64,000 bases of DNA. It comes from Sipunculus nudus. Its lineage: Eukaryota; Annelida; Sipuncula; Golfingiida; Sipunculidae. The stretch covers positions 20,967,508-21,031,507 of the forward strand of contig CM049313.1 in NCBI GenBank assembly GCA_026874595.1. The letters are read 5' to 3'. How positions within the stretch are numbered: position 1 is the first letter of the stretch; each line of letters starts with the position of its first letter. Under the pieces are notes generated by a model, which was given only the letters and a program-made list of their open reading frames with translations, was not told where the DNA came from and did no database searches. Position numbers and translations under genes: made by a program. Positions 23,344 through 35,656 of the stretch are shown piece by piece.

Positions 23344-25673
23344 AGGCCATCCTTAAAAATTTCTGTGTTGGGGCTAACATTGGTCCAAAAAAAGTCATCA
23401 GGTAGGGAGGAAAAAAATATTTTTTTTAAAGGAGGATCTGGAGTTTACTACACCTTTTTTTACCGGATATTAGCATATGCGAGGTTTATGTCAAATAACA
23501 TACCCATACTCCATTCATTCCTTGCCTCGATACCATTGAAACATGCACAACAAGGTATCTCTGAACAGATTTTGTGTTTTATTACAGGCTTAAAATCCTG
23601 TACTTGGGTTTAAAATGTTTTAGTACATGCTTTGAGCATGTACATGTCAAACATTCATGTATTTGAAAAGTTATCAAGTACTTTTCCAATAATGGTCAAG
23701 CATGTTATCATGGAAGCATTATAACTGATGTATATCCCATTGCACAGGTTCGCATTAGGCCTGTAAGCCTTGTTCTGGATCTCACATGAATTTGCAGACA
23801 ATTTTATTTTGTGTTGTATGCGAGTGCCAGAATTGTAGGAATGAGTGCAGTTTGAGATTTCCTTTGCAAGTGAAGAGGTATAATTAAGAAGGACGGTAAT
23901 AAATGAACTCTTTAGTAATAGTCAATGCCTAATAAGGTAGTAGAATATATAAAATGTTTATATAAATATATGTAAAACTGTACTTTTTGAAAGATGAAAC
24001 CATATATTGGATGTCGGTACCCTGATTAGGAATTTTATTTCTTCGGTGTTGATGCATATACAAACAAAATCTTGGTCAAGTTCGAAGATGGGTGACCTTG
24101 ACTTATTTCTCGACGTTTTAGAGCGAATTATAGAAAATAACCGGCGTGTGTTAACATTTACCATGTGAGGAGGATATCTCCAAAAGTATTCAACACAGAA
24201 ATTTCATTTCTTTGGTGCTGATACATATCAACAAAATCTCGGTCAAGTTCCAAGATGGATGACCCAAGGTCACAGAGCTTATAATAGAAAAAAACTTAGG
24301 AGCTTATTTCTAAGGAACCACTGGATAGATTGTTTTGGAATATGGAATGGTCATTGGCCTTGATGATCTCGAAAGTGCTGCATGACTCACAAAGACTGGG
24401 GCCAGACTTACAAAGTTCATACCTCTCTAGTTCCAATTCACAACTTGAACAAAAGACATATGTACAGATATACATCCATGTGAGAACAAATATTACATGA
24501 ATACTTGTTACTGTTACCACCCATAAATACTGCTCTTTTGGCTGAGGGCTTTTGTCAGCTTTTGCTGATATTCTAGTATTTTTCTGTAATAAATGACTGA
24601 GCGAGCAATGTTGATCTCTATCTCGTCTACGTCTAAACAGGAAATATCTGTTTATTATAAAAGCTATTAATAAAATGAAATAAATTTACAAAGGCAGTTA
24701 AAAAGAAACGCATCCAAAAAAGAAATACAGTCGCTTATATATTATGCCTGTTCTGATCAGCTGTGGCCGGTAGAAACGATGCGTCAGACACCTCGCAAAA
24801 CCCTGTCATGATCGCCACAGAACTGACGAAATCACGCAATTCTTGTAATACCAAGCATCTGATTTGTGGAGATCGTGCGTTACACATCGTCAGTTGCAGA
24901 TTCCATTAAATAGGCCCGCTTCATTTGCTTGATATAGGCCTACTCACGGTGCCACCGTGAGTGTTTGCTGAAAAATTATAACCAATGTAAGCGACACGAT
25001 GTCAGTGGACATTTTTCCGCCAAAATAGTGATGAATGAAGTCATATGGGGTAACTTTTACTACGGACCTCTTATTGGCTCTCTGGCTATGACGCGTGACC
25101 GCTCCGCCAATCACAAGAACGTTTGCGTGGGCCAGGCACGTGTTTATGCAAATCAACGTGTCACATGGTTTAAATGCCAACATTGGTCAGTTGACAGTAT
25201 GAATATCGAGAGAACTTTCATTTAATCAGTTAATGCGACAGCGGTAAGCTTCCGCTTTATTTGAAATCAAATAAGAACCATTTCTAATTGCTCAATATTT
25301 TTTTCAGCCTGTTTCGCCAGAACAACGAAATTTGATGGCGATTTCCCGGCAGTTTTTCTACTCACGCGCACGAGTGTAGCGATCGTTCCACGTGTATATA
25401 TATAGGCACAACCTGACTAATTGTTAGGGCTCAAATTAAACGATCGGCGACGTTGGGTAATACCTTTCATTATGGAAATTAAGTGCATCTAAAAATGTAA
25501 TAGAAGGACTATTTTTCTAGCACATGAAGGCAGATTTTTACGGGCCCAGGTGCTTGCGGCAGATCATATAAAAATATTAATTTGCAGATATGTCAAAAAA
25601 AAATATTCCAGCCGCAGCCAAAAATCACGACCGGCCGGGTTAGCCCCAACACAGAACTTTTTAAGGATGGCCT
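23344..25673. mobile_element. TA-flanked inverted-repeat transposon nested in family A copy 1
   Basis: About 35-bp terminal inverted repeats (AGGCCATCCTTAAAAA at the left; the same inverted at 25639-25673) flanked by TA, at a point where family A copies read continuously (cccaaacataatg). Mariner-type TA targeting is inferred. Inside are fragments of family F (end at about 23775) and family B (about 23950-24576), and a CpG-richer segment at 24880-25400 with CCAAT boxes and an octamer ATGCAAAT (25147). No transposase frame seen. Confidence 0.75.
23950..24576 (+). mobile_element. Helitron-like family B, truncated copy
   Basis: Aligns with 41563-42243 (ctcggtcaagtt, gatgggtgaccttgac, aaaacttaggagcttattt). 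Its 3' end is better preserved: hairpin TCAGC-TTTT-GCTGA followed by TATTCTAG, i.e. a hairpin just inside CTAG, the Helitron CTRR type of end. Confidence 0.6.
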
Positions 25674-27908
25674 TATGCATTTTGTAAAAAATCAGGAAAG
25701 ATATTTGATCACTTAACACAAAACATGTTAAAGCTATGGACCTTTTTTCCAGTAATATAACTTTAATTAATCAAAATTAAATTGTATACCCAAAATTAGA
25801 TGAAAATCTTTTAAATTTTTTAAAATATTAATAAAAATAAAAAATTGGTACCTTAAATTTTGCCCAACTTTGACCATGGCACGTTTTTTTCCTGTAAGTA
25901 CTGTGGATTTAATTTTCACAGCATGTTTTTGTTACCTTTTCAACTGTTAACACCAAAAATTTGAAACCAGTTGATCAAAAACTGTAGATTTTATTCAAGT
26001 TTTCAAGCACCATGTAACATATTGTATACATCAAGCTAGTGTTATGCAGTTTGCAAGAGCTCAGCTCCCCAGCTTCAGCTCTTAGTTCCTTAAATTCGGC
26101 ATACAGCTAGATGTCTCCAAAATCCCCTACCATGCCAAGAATTTGGTCACTAGGACTTAATACCTTCAAGATATTAATGAAAAACCTCATTTTTCCATTA
26201 AAAACCCATTGTTACACTTCAAGACTGCCTAATATCAAAACCACTGATCTGACTTTAATCATAAATAATATACATATTTTTCATTCTCTGTGCACATGCC
26301 AGAATGATGTCAGTATTGCGTAATTGTTTTAAGTAATGGGCCCAAACATAATGCACTTTGTAAAAAATCAAGAAATATATTTACTCCCTTAACAAGGGGA
26401 TTGCTGAAGCTAGAGATTTTTTTGTCAGGGATGTAACATTATTTAATCAAGATTCAATTGAATACCCAAAATTAGTTATGAATTTTTCAAATTTTATAAG
26501 TTATTAGTATAAATATAAAATTAGTAACTTAAATTTTGCCCAACTTTGACCATGGCACGTTTGTTTCCTGTGAGCACTGTTGATATAGTTTTCATATCAT
26601 GCACACATAAGGATTTCAGCTTTTAAGTTTAGAAAGCTGAAAGAAATTGGGTAAAAATTGTAGCTTTTATTAATGTTTTTATGAGACCCTGTCAGACTTT
26701 GGCTCTCTCCAGCCCCTCTTGAGTCACCTGTATGTTGACCTTGTTGAACTTTCAGCAAATTATGCATGCTTGAGGCGAGGCATACAGGGAATCCAGGCAG
26801 CTTATGGCCAGCCACAGTTGATCCAGGTGTCCAACCCAACTCATCTAGTAGTTTTAACCAACTACATACAATAAACAATAAATTGATAAAATTTTATTGG
26901 TTTTTAATAAAAAATTAATGAAAAATAGAAAAGGAATTTGTTAGTTTATAATAACAGGAAATTAACTTGCAGTTACTGATGATATAAGAATCTTGTATCG
27001 ATGGATAGAATGTCACGTATTCCAAATAACACCATGCAGTCACCTTTGGTATTTTTCAGTTCAATTTTAATGATAAAGAAGTAAATCATATCATTCATTA
27101 CTAATCATTAGGGATCATTTGATGGAAATTAATGATAGACAAAGATGCAGTTGATAATATTAAACTAGATTCTTACTGTGTCTAGTGTGTACATTGATGT
27201 GAAATTAGTCTAAAATGAATTTATTACAGTTATTTTTTAATATAAATAAAAGCCATAAAACCAGGTACTTATGATCATTATTTAAATGTGTGAATTTTGT
27301 ATATTCTGGATTCTCAACATCATTGTTTGGTGAAAACTGAATAAATACCAGACATGGTGCGAATACTTTGTAATTGTATTTAAATACGAATATGATTATG
27401 TACTCCATTATAAAATTTCTTGCATAAAGAATGGGAATTCAGGTAAAAATGAAAGTATATGAATACCAGTGCAAATACTTTCGAAATGTATTCATGAATG
27501 CATTCATGAATATATTCTTTAATATTATTTTAATAATCATTTCAGTTATATTTCATTTTAAAAAATCATATGATTCTCTTGTTATTTTTAATAAAAATTA
27601 TATTTGGGACAATATTTGTAATTTTTTTTAATTAATAGTTAAACCCTTATATTATATATTCTGCTTATAAGTTATATTGCCAAGTCAAAATCTGTGTGAC
27701 AATAGTACTCCATTTGTTAATAAAATAAATGAAATCAATCCTCTTCCCTGTCTCCAAAGGTACTATCAAAATCATACATAAGCTAAACAACAACAACTCA
27801 TATTACAGCTTATATTTATTACCACAAAAAACCAGCATGTGCCTCATTTCTAAATAATATTTTTTTATCATATATAACAGCTGAGCGTCGTGACCCATAG
27901 GTCCCTTG

Positions 27909-28449
27909 TTTAATACAAATGCAAGGTTATTTATATTTTATGAGCTGAATATATATTATAAATTACAAGTCCATCAAAACATGAATTATTACATCAGATG
28001 AGATAGAGCTTCCTTGCATATTATTACCTATTAAATAAAAAAAAAAAACCTATTCTTATTGCATATAAGGCATTCAAATTGGTAATACCATGCCATACAT
28101 ATTAATTACTTAAAAAATAAGTTTAAAGTTTATATTTTTTATTTTTACCAGCTTAGATGTCCATTTTTACAGCTAAGTAGGAATTACATATTAGCTTTCC
28201 CATTTGAAATGTAAATATTTTGCTTGGATTGATTCATACGGACAGTCATTTAACTCATTTTGTAGTTATATGTAAGGCTACTTTTTAGTTTTGCATGATG
28301 TATTATTTCAGAAAACATGTTTATCTACAGTTGTGTTAGTTCACAGTCGCTTGAATAATTATTTGTTGCTGATATTTTGCCCAAAACAAAGTCAATCCAG
28401 ATGATGGGATCAATATATATTGGCGGTTTTAGTCTGTTCTAGGCCATAA
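27909..28449. other. No gene recognised; AT-rich
   Basis: Very AT-rich single-copy-looking DNA between family A copy 1 and the promoter-like cluster. Confidence 0.4.
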
Positions 28450-28700
28450 TAACACCAACCAATAACGATTCATGCTACTGTGGTTAGTTGCATTCAATTG
28501 GTCATTATCCAAGGCTTATGAGTCAGCTCTTTACTGCTTACAAAGCAGATTTCATCATCCAACTGTTTACTCATTGCTGTGGCCTTAATTCTGACCTGAC
28601 AGAATTTCCACCAATCAGAGGTGGAGACAGTGATGATGTCACACATCCCTGGCCAATCAGATCTGTATATATGGGGGTGTATTGGTGCACTGTCAGTCAG
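28450..28700 (+). promoter_or_regulatory. Candidate RNA polymerase II promoter
   Basis: Dense motifs in order: CCAAT (about 28459), inverted CCAAT (ATTGG at 28498), AP-1-like TGAGTCA (about 28520), CCAAT (28611), CRE-like TGATGTCA (about 28634), CCAAT (about 28652) and TATATAT (28667). About 30 bases further is tcagtcag, a reasonable start region. The 160 bases after it could be a non-coding first exon. The nearest plus-strand gene is the SLC22 transporter, whose coding start is 6.6 kb away; the link is inference. Confidence 0.4.
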
Positions 28701-29069
28701 CATAAGGCATACCTGTGAGAGGTGTACCTGTGCTCACCAGAGACCTACTTCAGGGTCAATAAGTATGTACATGCTGTGTGTTGAGTGTTGTGTGGCTAGT
28801 GGGCCAGTCCACATGTACCATATGCAGGATATAAGTAAGATAGGTGAAATATAATAAAATAGAGATTTTTTTTTGCATTTACTGCATATAAGGAGTATTA
28901 CTAATATTAAATATATAAAGCAATTTTATTTGAAATTTGGTTTATTTTTTTTACTTTTGTTATCATTATTAATTGTTAATTATCATTAAATATTTCAAAG
29001 TCTTAAGTCATTGTTGTCAATATTTATTTTTTTTAACATTAATTTATTATACCATTAGAAAGAACATTG

Positions 29070-29943
29070 TGCCAGGTTTAAAATTATGTATACTTTATGG
29101 GGTTTTGTTTGCTTTTGACTGGGTACTGCCTCTGCCGCCCGCATTTGTTTCTGGAGAACTCCTCTGAGACAACTGGACTGATTTTTTTTATTAAACTTGA
29201 CCCCATTATCGGGTCACATGTGAACTCTATCCATTTCGTGTTGACCTCTGACCTTTCCTCTCTGCAGTGCTTCCATCTAAGCATCTGTTTTCACACAATA
29301 AGCCACATATCTGCAGACTTGACCAATCAGGCTGAAATTTTGCACAATTGTAGCTCTTGGATCACTTTATATCATACAAAACACTGGTGGCACCACCTGT
29401 AACAATTTTGGCACAGCATCCATCTGTTCATCTGCTTTGGGATAAAACCACTCATATCTATGCAGTGGTTGGCCTTATCCACCAGAAATTTTGCATGTGT
29501 ATACATCCTGGATAACTTTCTTGATTTATGAAGATGGCGCCACCCACATTCATGTTTACACTGCAGACATCCATGCTAATATCTCAGGACTTGTTTGACA
29601 TATCCTCCTGAAATTTTGCATATGTATAGATCTCACATAGCTCCCTATCATTCGCAAAACTGGTGGCACCACCTGCAAGCATTTTTTGTCTGCCTTGGGA
29701 TAAAATCACTCATATCTCAGAAGTGGTTTGACTTATCCACCAGAAATTTTGCATATGTAAACATCTTGGATAGTTTTCTCTTTCAAATAACAGGTCGAGC
29801 CACCTGCAGTCAAGTTTTTGTGGCAGACATCCATGCTAATATGCAACACATCTCACTATTTCCCATTGCCACTCCATCCATGCCTTACTTCAAAGTACCA
29901 CTCTGATTATGGTGGATACATGTAGTTGCTTGTGTACTACCCA
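29070..29943 (+). mobile_element. Dispersed repeat D, copy 1
   Basis: Recurs at 56120-56945 in the same orientation. Contains internal near-repeats around gaaattttgcatatgta and ggtggcaccacctgc. It ends with the hairpin GTAGTTG..tactac (29922-29940); in copy 2 the same place is a perfect hairpin. Open frames across it (29097-29402, 29595-29906) differ between copies and are not genes. Confidence 0.65.
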
Positions 29944-30039
29944 TATGTTAAATTTAAAAAAAAAATGATATAAATTAAGGGCTTTTGCCAGATATGCTAC
30001 CTTAATTTTACACAGGATTCAATATCAGCTTGCTTCTGC

Positions 30040-30370
30040 AGGTAGAGCACAGGAATAAAAGCCAACAAATAAAACCAACTTCTGTGGTATAAGGGTAGGA
30101 GCCAGGATTTTATGAGTTCAAATCTAAGCTGCAGAGCCAGTGAGATATTTGACAGTTGGCCCCCACCCAGGGTGAGCCCTCTGTAGGCATAATGGGGAGA
30201 CTGTGTGTCTCTCACAAACAAGTGCACCTTTTGGGGGTCCTTGGGTGATATGACCCAGCAGTAGGGATCACCCACACCAAGGACCCTCATGAGTGGTACA
30301 CTCAGTCTGGTTGGCACCAGGATAATTGTGTGCAAGTCATTTTGTCTGAAACCAGAATGGAATTCTGCAA
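30040..30370 (+). mobile_element. SINE-like repeat, copy 1
   Basis: A possible A box (tggtataagggtaggag) and B box (gagttcaaatct at about 30117) are followed by a core shared with the next copy (ctggttggcaccaggataat, then a piece around aatggaattctgc). The minus-strand frame 29997-30446 crosses this repeat and is not a gene. Confidence 0.45.
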
Positions 30371-30429
30371 ATGTATTTTGTACTGAGCTAAACAAGTAGT
30401 AAAACATTTTTGTTACCTCCAAGGAAATA

Positions 30430-30850
30430 ATCTTAAAAAAAAACAAACAACAGATCCTGAGTTTGAATCACAGCACAGGATCAGTTTGTTTTTCATGGTT
30501 GGAATGCCGTGGGTCAGTGCTCTGTAGGCTTTGGGCCTCCATTACACCAAACATAATTTAAATACTCTAGCCTGTTCACACTGAATACATGTGCACTTTG
30601 CTGCCCTGTGCATGGCTGCAGTGCAAAGCTGAAAAAAGGTTAAACTTTCTTTGCTTTATTTCAGGGCAGCATAGCACAGCATTTGGTGTTGCTGGGCATT
30701 TATTCAATAATGGGAAGCCTGTGCCTCACCATAAAAGTGTTTTGTGACCCAGCCATGGGGAGGAATACACTGAGCCTGGTTGACAGCAGGATAATCATGT
30801 GTTACTGCCCTGTCATGAAACTAGTCTGATACTGAAATGGACTTCTGCGG
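30430..30850 (+). mobile_element. SINE-like repeat, copy 2
   Basis: B-box-like gagtttgaatcac at about 30460 and the shared core (ctggttgacagcaggataat, gaaatggacttctgc). An insertion of about 100 bp relative to copy 1 lies in the middle. Confidence 0.45.
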
Positions 30851-31430
30851 ATTTTCATACTTAATTAGGCTAGTATATATAAGGCATCAACCAGGCTTCT
30901 GTTGTATTTAAATTAGTATAACTGAGAGAGTACTTTGTATTCTGCTTAGAATGTGTATTGTTTTAATGCTCCACATACCGGATCATATAGTGTTACCAAC
31001 TTACCACAAGTTACATTATATATCCTGGCTGCATAAATATCTTATTGTTCCTGGTTATCATGTACACATAAGCTTGTGTTATCCTGTTTATGTATGGTCA
31101 CAGCTGATTTAAGGGTAAGTCACTTTGGACAGTTGACAAAGTTGACTCTTAAATATATATTTAACATGTGAGGAAAGGATATAAAAAATACTGGATCATT
31201 CACCTTTGGGAGATTGATATTGTTTCCATCAAGGTTTGCTGTAATGATTGGCCAGGTAAAAGGATTTAATGTGAATTTTTTTTTATCAATAATAATAATA
31301 ATAACAATAATTTTATTATTTATGTCATATAGTGTAAAATCCAGAGTGCATTAAAATGTTGTTCATATGATAGGGATTTTATACACATCAGTAATTATAT
31401 GAATGTATCTATGTATCCGTTAAAGCCAGC
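30851..31430. other. No gene recognised
   Basis: AT-rich; a short AAT microsatellite lies at 31288-31318. Confidence 0.4.
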
Positions 31431-31432
31431 TA

Positions 31433-32399
31433 CCGTAAATCCCATTTTTATGGCAGCAGGTATATTTATAGCTGCACCCTGAGTTTGCAAGGTCTCTTTA
31501 AGGAGGTCCCACTAATGTCCAAATACTCAAAACCTCCCTCAAAGGCCGCACCCTGACTGCCCCTTGCCAAAGTGAAGCAATAATTAGCTGCACTTAGCAA
31601 AGAAATCACGATGTTGTCACAGCTCATAGACAATCAGGCATTAAACAGTTGTCAAACGATAGCCGCCAAGGCTGGCAGGATTGTTTAATTGGTTTGCATT
31701 GTGGTTACGCAAATCCCATCTTTGCATATACGCACAATTGTCAAAGACTTTTGTATGAACACTGAACAGATATTTACATATACATTTATCAAAGCAAAAA
31801 AAGCTTGAATACTCATCATTATTAGACAAGGTTAGGCAGCAGCATTCACTGATTTGGTGGCTGACAGATAATTTAAGACTGCTGAAACTCTTAGATTTTC
31901 AACTTGCACTAACTAAATCACGGTTCGTGATATAAGAATAAAACTGAAAATGTAGAATTTTGAAAAGTTTAACTTTTGCATGATATATGAATTGTCATAA
32001 ACATCTTCATAATTGTAACCAAATAATTTAAATACTTTTAAAAAACCTGTCATGTAAACTTGTTATGAGTGCTGATATTGTTCAAAATTGACATTTTAAC
32101 ATGACACTTTGTATGCAAGTAACTATTACATTGTATATCAACATTTACACCATACAACTGATACAATAATTCTGTGACAACAAATTGTACTGAGTACAAA
32201 GAGTATTCCTCTAGATCTGTGGCATGCTTTATCACCTTTTATTGCCTCAAGTGTACTGTGTCCAGCCCTAGCAGGCTTTTCACAGTCAATTTCAGATAAA
32301 CCATCTATTTATGGCCGCAGCCCTAGTTAAGAAAAGAAGTCGAGATTTTCGAATATGAGTTTGTTTTTAAGGTCGCAGCGATGAAAACTGTATTTACAG
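31433..32399. mobile_element. TA-flanked inverted-repeat element
   Basis: Left end CCGTAAATCCCATTTTTATG and right end, inverted, CTGTAAATACAGTTTTCATC, with TA on both outer sides. Subterminal ggccgcaccctg / ggccgcagccct motifs occur near both ends. It is a non-autonomous mariner-like element by target site; no transposase frame is visible. Confidence 0.55.
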
Positions 32400-32401
32400 T
32401 A

Positions 32402-34293
32402 TACATCTGTCATACTTGTAGAATTTTTTTTATTTCAGAGCATGTATTCTTAGCATGTTCAATGAACAGGTAATTCCTGCCAGGAAAACTTATTACAATG
32501 CCCCTGTACCAGATAGATGTGTGATCTTGTTTATTTGTAGACAAGCTGTTAGTAAATATAGTACACATCTCAGGTTGACAAATAGAAAATAAATATGATC
32601 AGAGTTGGTTGATTGAGCTTGTGCAGAAGTTGAATGGTCACTCTTGGTTATGTTTTGTGGGAGCAACTGAAGCAATGCCATAATTTGTCAGATGCAAAAC
32701 TTCTCTGATTTGCCACCAGATGTCCTTGCTGGTCCTGTTTTGATTATAATTATAATCAGAGGCATTTTAGGTGGCACCTACCCCCTGCCCCAATATGTTA
32801 AAAGCACTGGAAGTGAACACAATGGATACCCTAGGTGTGCACTGTGGGAATGGTAGTTTTTGGCTCATATTTATAAATGGCTCAAGAGATCTGTATTTAA
32901 TACACATTACCGGTAAATGTATGTACTATTAAATTACATGTACTTATAGTTTAATAAGAACATTTATAGATTGTAAAACTAGAGTAACTGCACAATGATC
33001 TAAAGTATTGCCACATATAAGTTGCTTTTCTGAACTGGACATTTATTTATAAAAACAAAATTAAATAAGGCCAAAAAAAATAAAAGGTATGATTTTCTGA
33101 CACTGCCAATGTCAATTTTAACCCCCCCCCCCCCCCCCCCCCCCAATAAAAAAATGTTATTTTGATTTTCATCTTTCAAGAGGATAAAAAAATATAATTT
33201 TGATAAGATTTCCTTCGTAATGTAGTGCTTTTACCTGTTTGGCAAAAATATTCTGTTATTTTCATGCTTTTCCATGATAATATGACATTTTTATCAAAAC
33301 ATACAAAAAAGGTAAAAAAATAAATATCACCTCATGCACTGATTCCTGAAAAAGTGGGTGAGAACCATTCCCTTTTTTTGCCTTTTCCTCATAAAACAAA
33401 CTGTAATACAGTAGAACCTCTGAAGTAAGGACACTGAGTGGACCAGATGGTTTGCCCATAATAGCAAGGTCCCCTTAGTTTGGGGGTCATGAATTTTAGG
33501 ACCTGTTTACTTGCAATCTAAGGGTTAACACCAAATGGCATCAACACAAGACAACAACACCAGTTTTAAAAAAATTATTAAAAAATAATATATATATATA
33601 TATATTCAACTACATTCAACTTGTAAAATTCAAGTAAGTTATGTGAGAAAAGAATAGAAAAATAGCAAATTTTGGCATATAGCTGTAAATGTGTCATTAC
33701 AAAACATTTCATTTACACAATTAAATATTAGGGCCTTGACACACACATACCCTTACATTAGGAATCATCAAAACCTGCTTTTAACATTTTTTACTGTAAT
33801 AAATTATAGTTAATATAAAGGGGTGTTAGAGCACTCAAGTCCCAGTAATACTTATACCACATGCTTGAGTCTAAAATTTGGGTGAGAATAATGGTGCATA
33901 TCTGAATTTTACTGGAATTTAATAGATTGTCTCAGTCTATATTCAATGATTTCTGTAGAGCTTTAAAAGTTTGCTAGTCAACTTAAACATAATATCTTTA
34001 TGATTAACAGTTTATTTTGAAGCAACAGATTTATGAGTCAGTTCCTTACCCATTCAGATTTATACATATTTTGCACTTGTAAACAGTTTTCCAATGACTA
34101 TGAGTACTTGAATAACACCCAAGTAATGCCTATTGTGTGCCCGAGTCCAAAATTGTTATACCTGTTTCATCCCAAGTAATATATTGGTTACAGACCCTTT
34201 AATCCCTACTCTTTTAATAAATATATTACATGCATGTACTCAGCCTTGTGTTATCTGACCTTGGCCTAACAACTAGCCCATGTTTACTTGTAG
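32402..34293. other. No gene recognised
   Basis: AT-rich DNA with a poly-C run (33121-33144), a TA microsatellite (33589-33604) and a fragment starting cagtagaacctc at about 33409, the kind of end seen in TA-inserting elements. No supported coding sequence. Confidence 0.45.
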
Positions 34294-34477
34294 GACTGGC
34301 TACAGCAGGGGTGTTGATGCTTGTCATGTTCCAGATGTTCTCTTACCACCATCAGCAACATCTGCACTGAAGCTGCCCAACCCTGACCAGGAACTGGAGT
34401 CTCTAGTTTCCAGCCCAGCAGCTAAGTTGCCTTCTTAAGAAAACACTACACTACCTTACTGTACCTCAATGGGCCAG
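34294..34477 (+). other. Exon-like segment upstream of the transporter
   Basis: GC-richer than its surroundings, with an acceptor-like edge (gtttacttgtag) and a donor-like edge (gggccag then gtaata). One frame has 48 open codons ending TAA (LKLPNPDQELESLVSS); another gives a short hydrophobic reading (LATAGVLMLVMFQMF) ending TGA. Because both stop inside, it would be a non-coding 5' exon of the transporter gene or the last exon of another gene. Not resolved. Confidence 0.3.
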
Positions 34478-34559
34478 GTAATATTACAAGGACAGAAAAC
34501 ATACAAGTGTCAAAGGAGCTGAGAGGCAGAATATTATCTACAATTTGTAAAAGTTTTTT

Positions 34560-34960
34560 TCTGCTGCTCAAGGAATCAGAATCAGAGTTACAGAGGCTCA
34601 GAGCAGCAAGAACAGACCTCCTAGGCAGAGTGGAAAGAGTTCTCATGCAGAGCTTATAGAATAGAGCTCTAAAGCAGAGCAGAAAGAAAAGGGATCTCAA
34701 GAAGAGCAGATAGAACAGAGCTCCGAAGCAGATTGGAAAGAGTTCTCATGCAGAGCTTATAGATTAGAGCTCTAAAGCAGAGCAGATAGAACAGAGCTCT
34801 AAAGCAGAGCAGAAAGAAAAGAGCTCTAAAGCAGAGCAGAGAGAATTGAGCTCTAAAGCAGAGCAGAAAGAACAGAGCTCTCAAGCAGAGCAGAAAGAAC
34901 AGAGCTCTCAAGCAGAGCAGAAGGAACAGAGCTCTCAAGCAGAGCAGAGTTCCCATTGTT
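34560..34960. repeat. 27-bp minisatellite upstream of the SLC22 start
   Basis: Units close to agagctctaaagcagagcag plus aaagaac, partly organised in a longer repeat of about 110 bp on the left (gagttctcatgcagagctta occurs twice). Because 27 is a multiple of three, both strands stay open: SSQAEQKEQ repeats on plus, LLCFRALFF repeats on minus. Without start context or splice sites these are treated as non-coding. The array ends 370 bp before the transporter ATG. Confidence 0.85.
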
Positions 34961-35326
34961 GCAACTTTAAAGAGAAGAGATTAAATAAGAGAAAAAAAAA
35001 ACACAAGCACAGCATCAAGAAAAGCCAAAAAATAAATAGTTATGGATGAATTAGACAATAGGAAGACAGAATATCACCAATCACAATGTATTGTTTAAAA
35101 GTACATAAATTACTTAATATGTCACATATGCTGAGGTCTTCGTAAAAGCATATAACAAGTGAAGAGACAGAGACATATAAGTAAATGTGAAGGTAACCTG
35201 AGAGATAAGCATCAAGCAGACAGTGAAGTACGACAGATAGAATCATCATGGTTGGTTTCTGTGACAGTATCTGGCTGGCGTTGTGGTAGCTGATGATTTG
35301 CTTCTTTTGCGGTTGACGGTTTCGTC

Positions 35327-35656
35327 ATGTCTGAGTTTGAGGCTGTTATCGAGGAGCTTGGGTCGTTTGGACCCTATCAGATCCGTGTTTTCGTCCTGGT
35401 TAGCCTGTTTGAGACCCCGGCAGCATGGGCTATGTTGTTGCCTGTGTTCACTCATGCAAAACCAGAAACATGGTGTACTCATCAGGATGGTCACACCACT
35501 ACTCCGTCCCATCTTAACTACACTGACAGAGGAATAGGTGTGGTCTTGTTGGGCAATGACACCAGAGAGGTCTATAACCAGAGTGTGTGTTCGGCTGCAG
35601 GCAGCAACTGTCCAGGGGTCACCTACTCCCAAGAGTTTACCTCAATAGTGTCAGAG
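35327..35656 (+). CDS. SLC22 exon 1 (residues 1-110)
   Basis: Starts MSEFEAVIEELGSFG, matching the conserved family N-terminus, continues with helix 1 (VFVLVSLFETPAAW) and most of the first extracellular loop with cysteines 50, 88, 95 and sites NYT, NDT, NQS. The ATG is the first in frame and the only one fitting the family start. Ends GTGTCAGAG, donor gtatga, phase 0. A possible 5' untranslated acceptor (ggtttctgtgacag) ends at 35266. Confidence 0.95.

Larger units (their letters stand above)
22933..27908 (+). mobile_element. Helitron-like family A, copy 1 (subtype A1, interrupted)
   Basis: Starts AGCTCAGCTGACTATAAG..TCATCTGAGCT, an inverted repeat, then a CCGT/CTGT microsatellite. It ends with CAGCTGAGCG and the palindrome GACCCATAGGTC (here one base off perfect) before CCTTG, and lies between T runs with no target duplication. 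This matches the layout of pearl/HINE non-autonomous Helentrons (family knowledge: near-terminal hairpin, microsatellite, T/T insertion); the assignment is inference. A TA-flanked transposon interrupts it at 23344-25673. Interior and 3' half match copy 4 (60736-63364), not copies 2 and 3. Confidence 0.7.

Noticed and set aside
29997-30446. 149-codon minus-strand ORF, longest in the window
   Set aside because: It spans a SINE-like repeat; no splice sites, no family resemblance, and the related copy at 30430-30850 does not keep the frame.
34846-35049. SSQAEQKEQ repeat protein
   Set aside because: Translation of a 27-bp minisatellite without start context, splice signals or unique sequence beyond the repeat.
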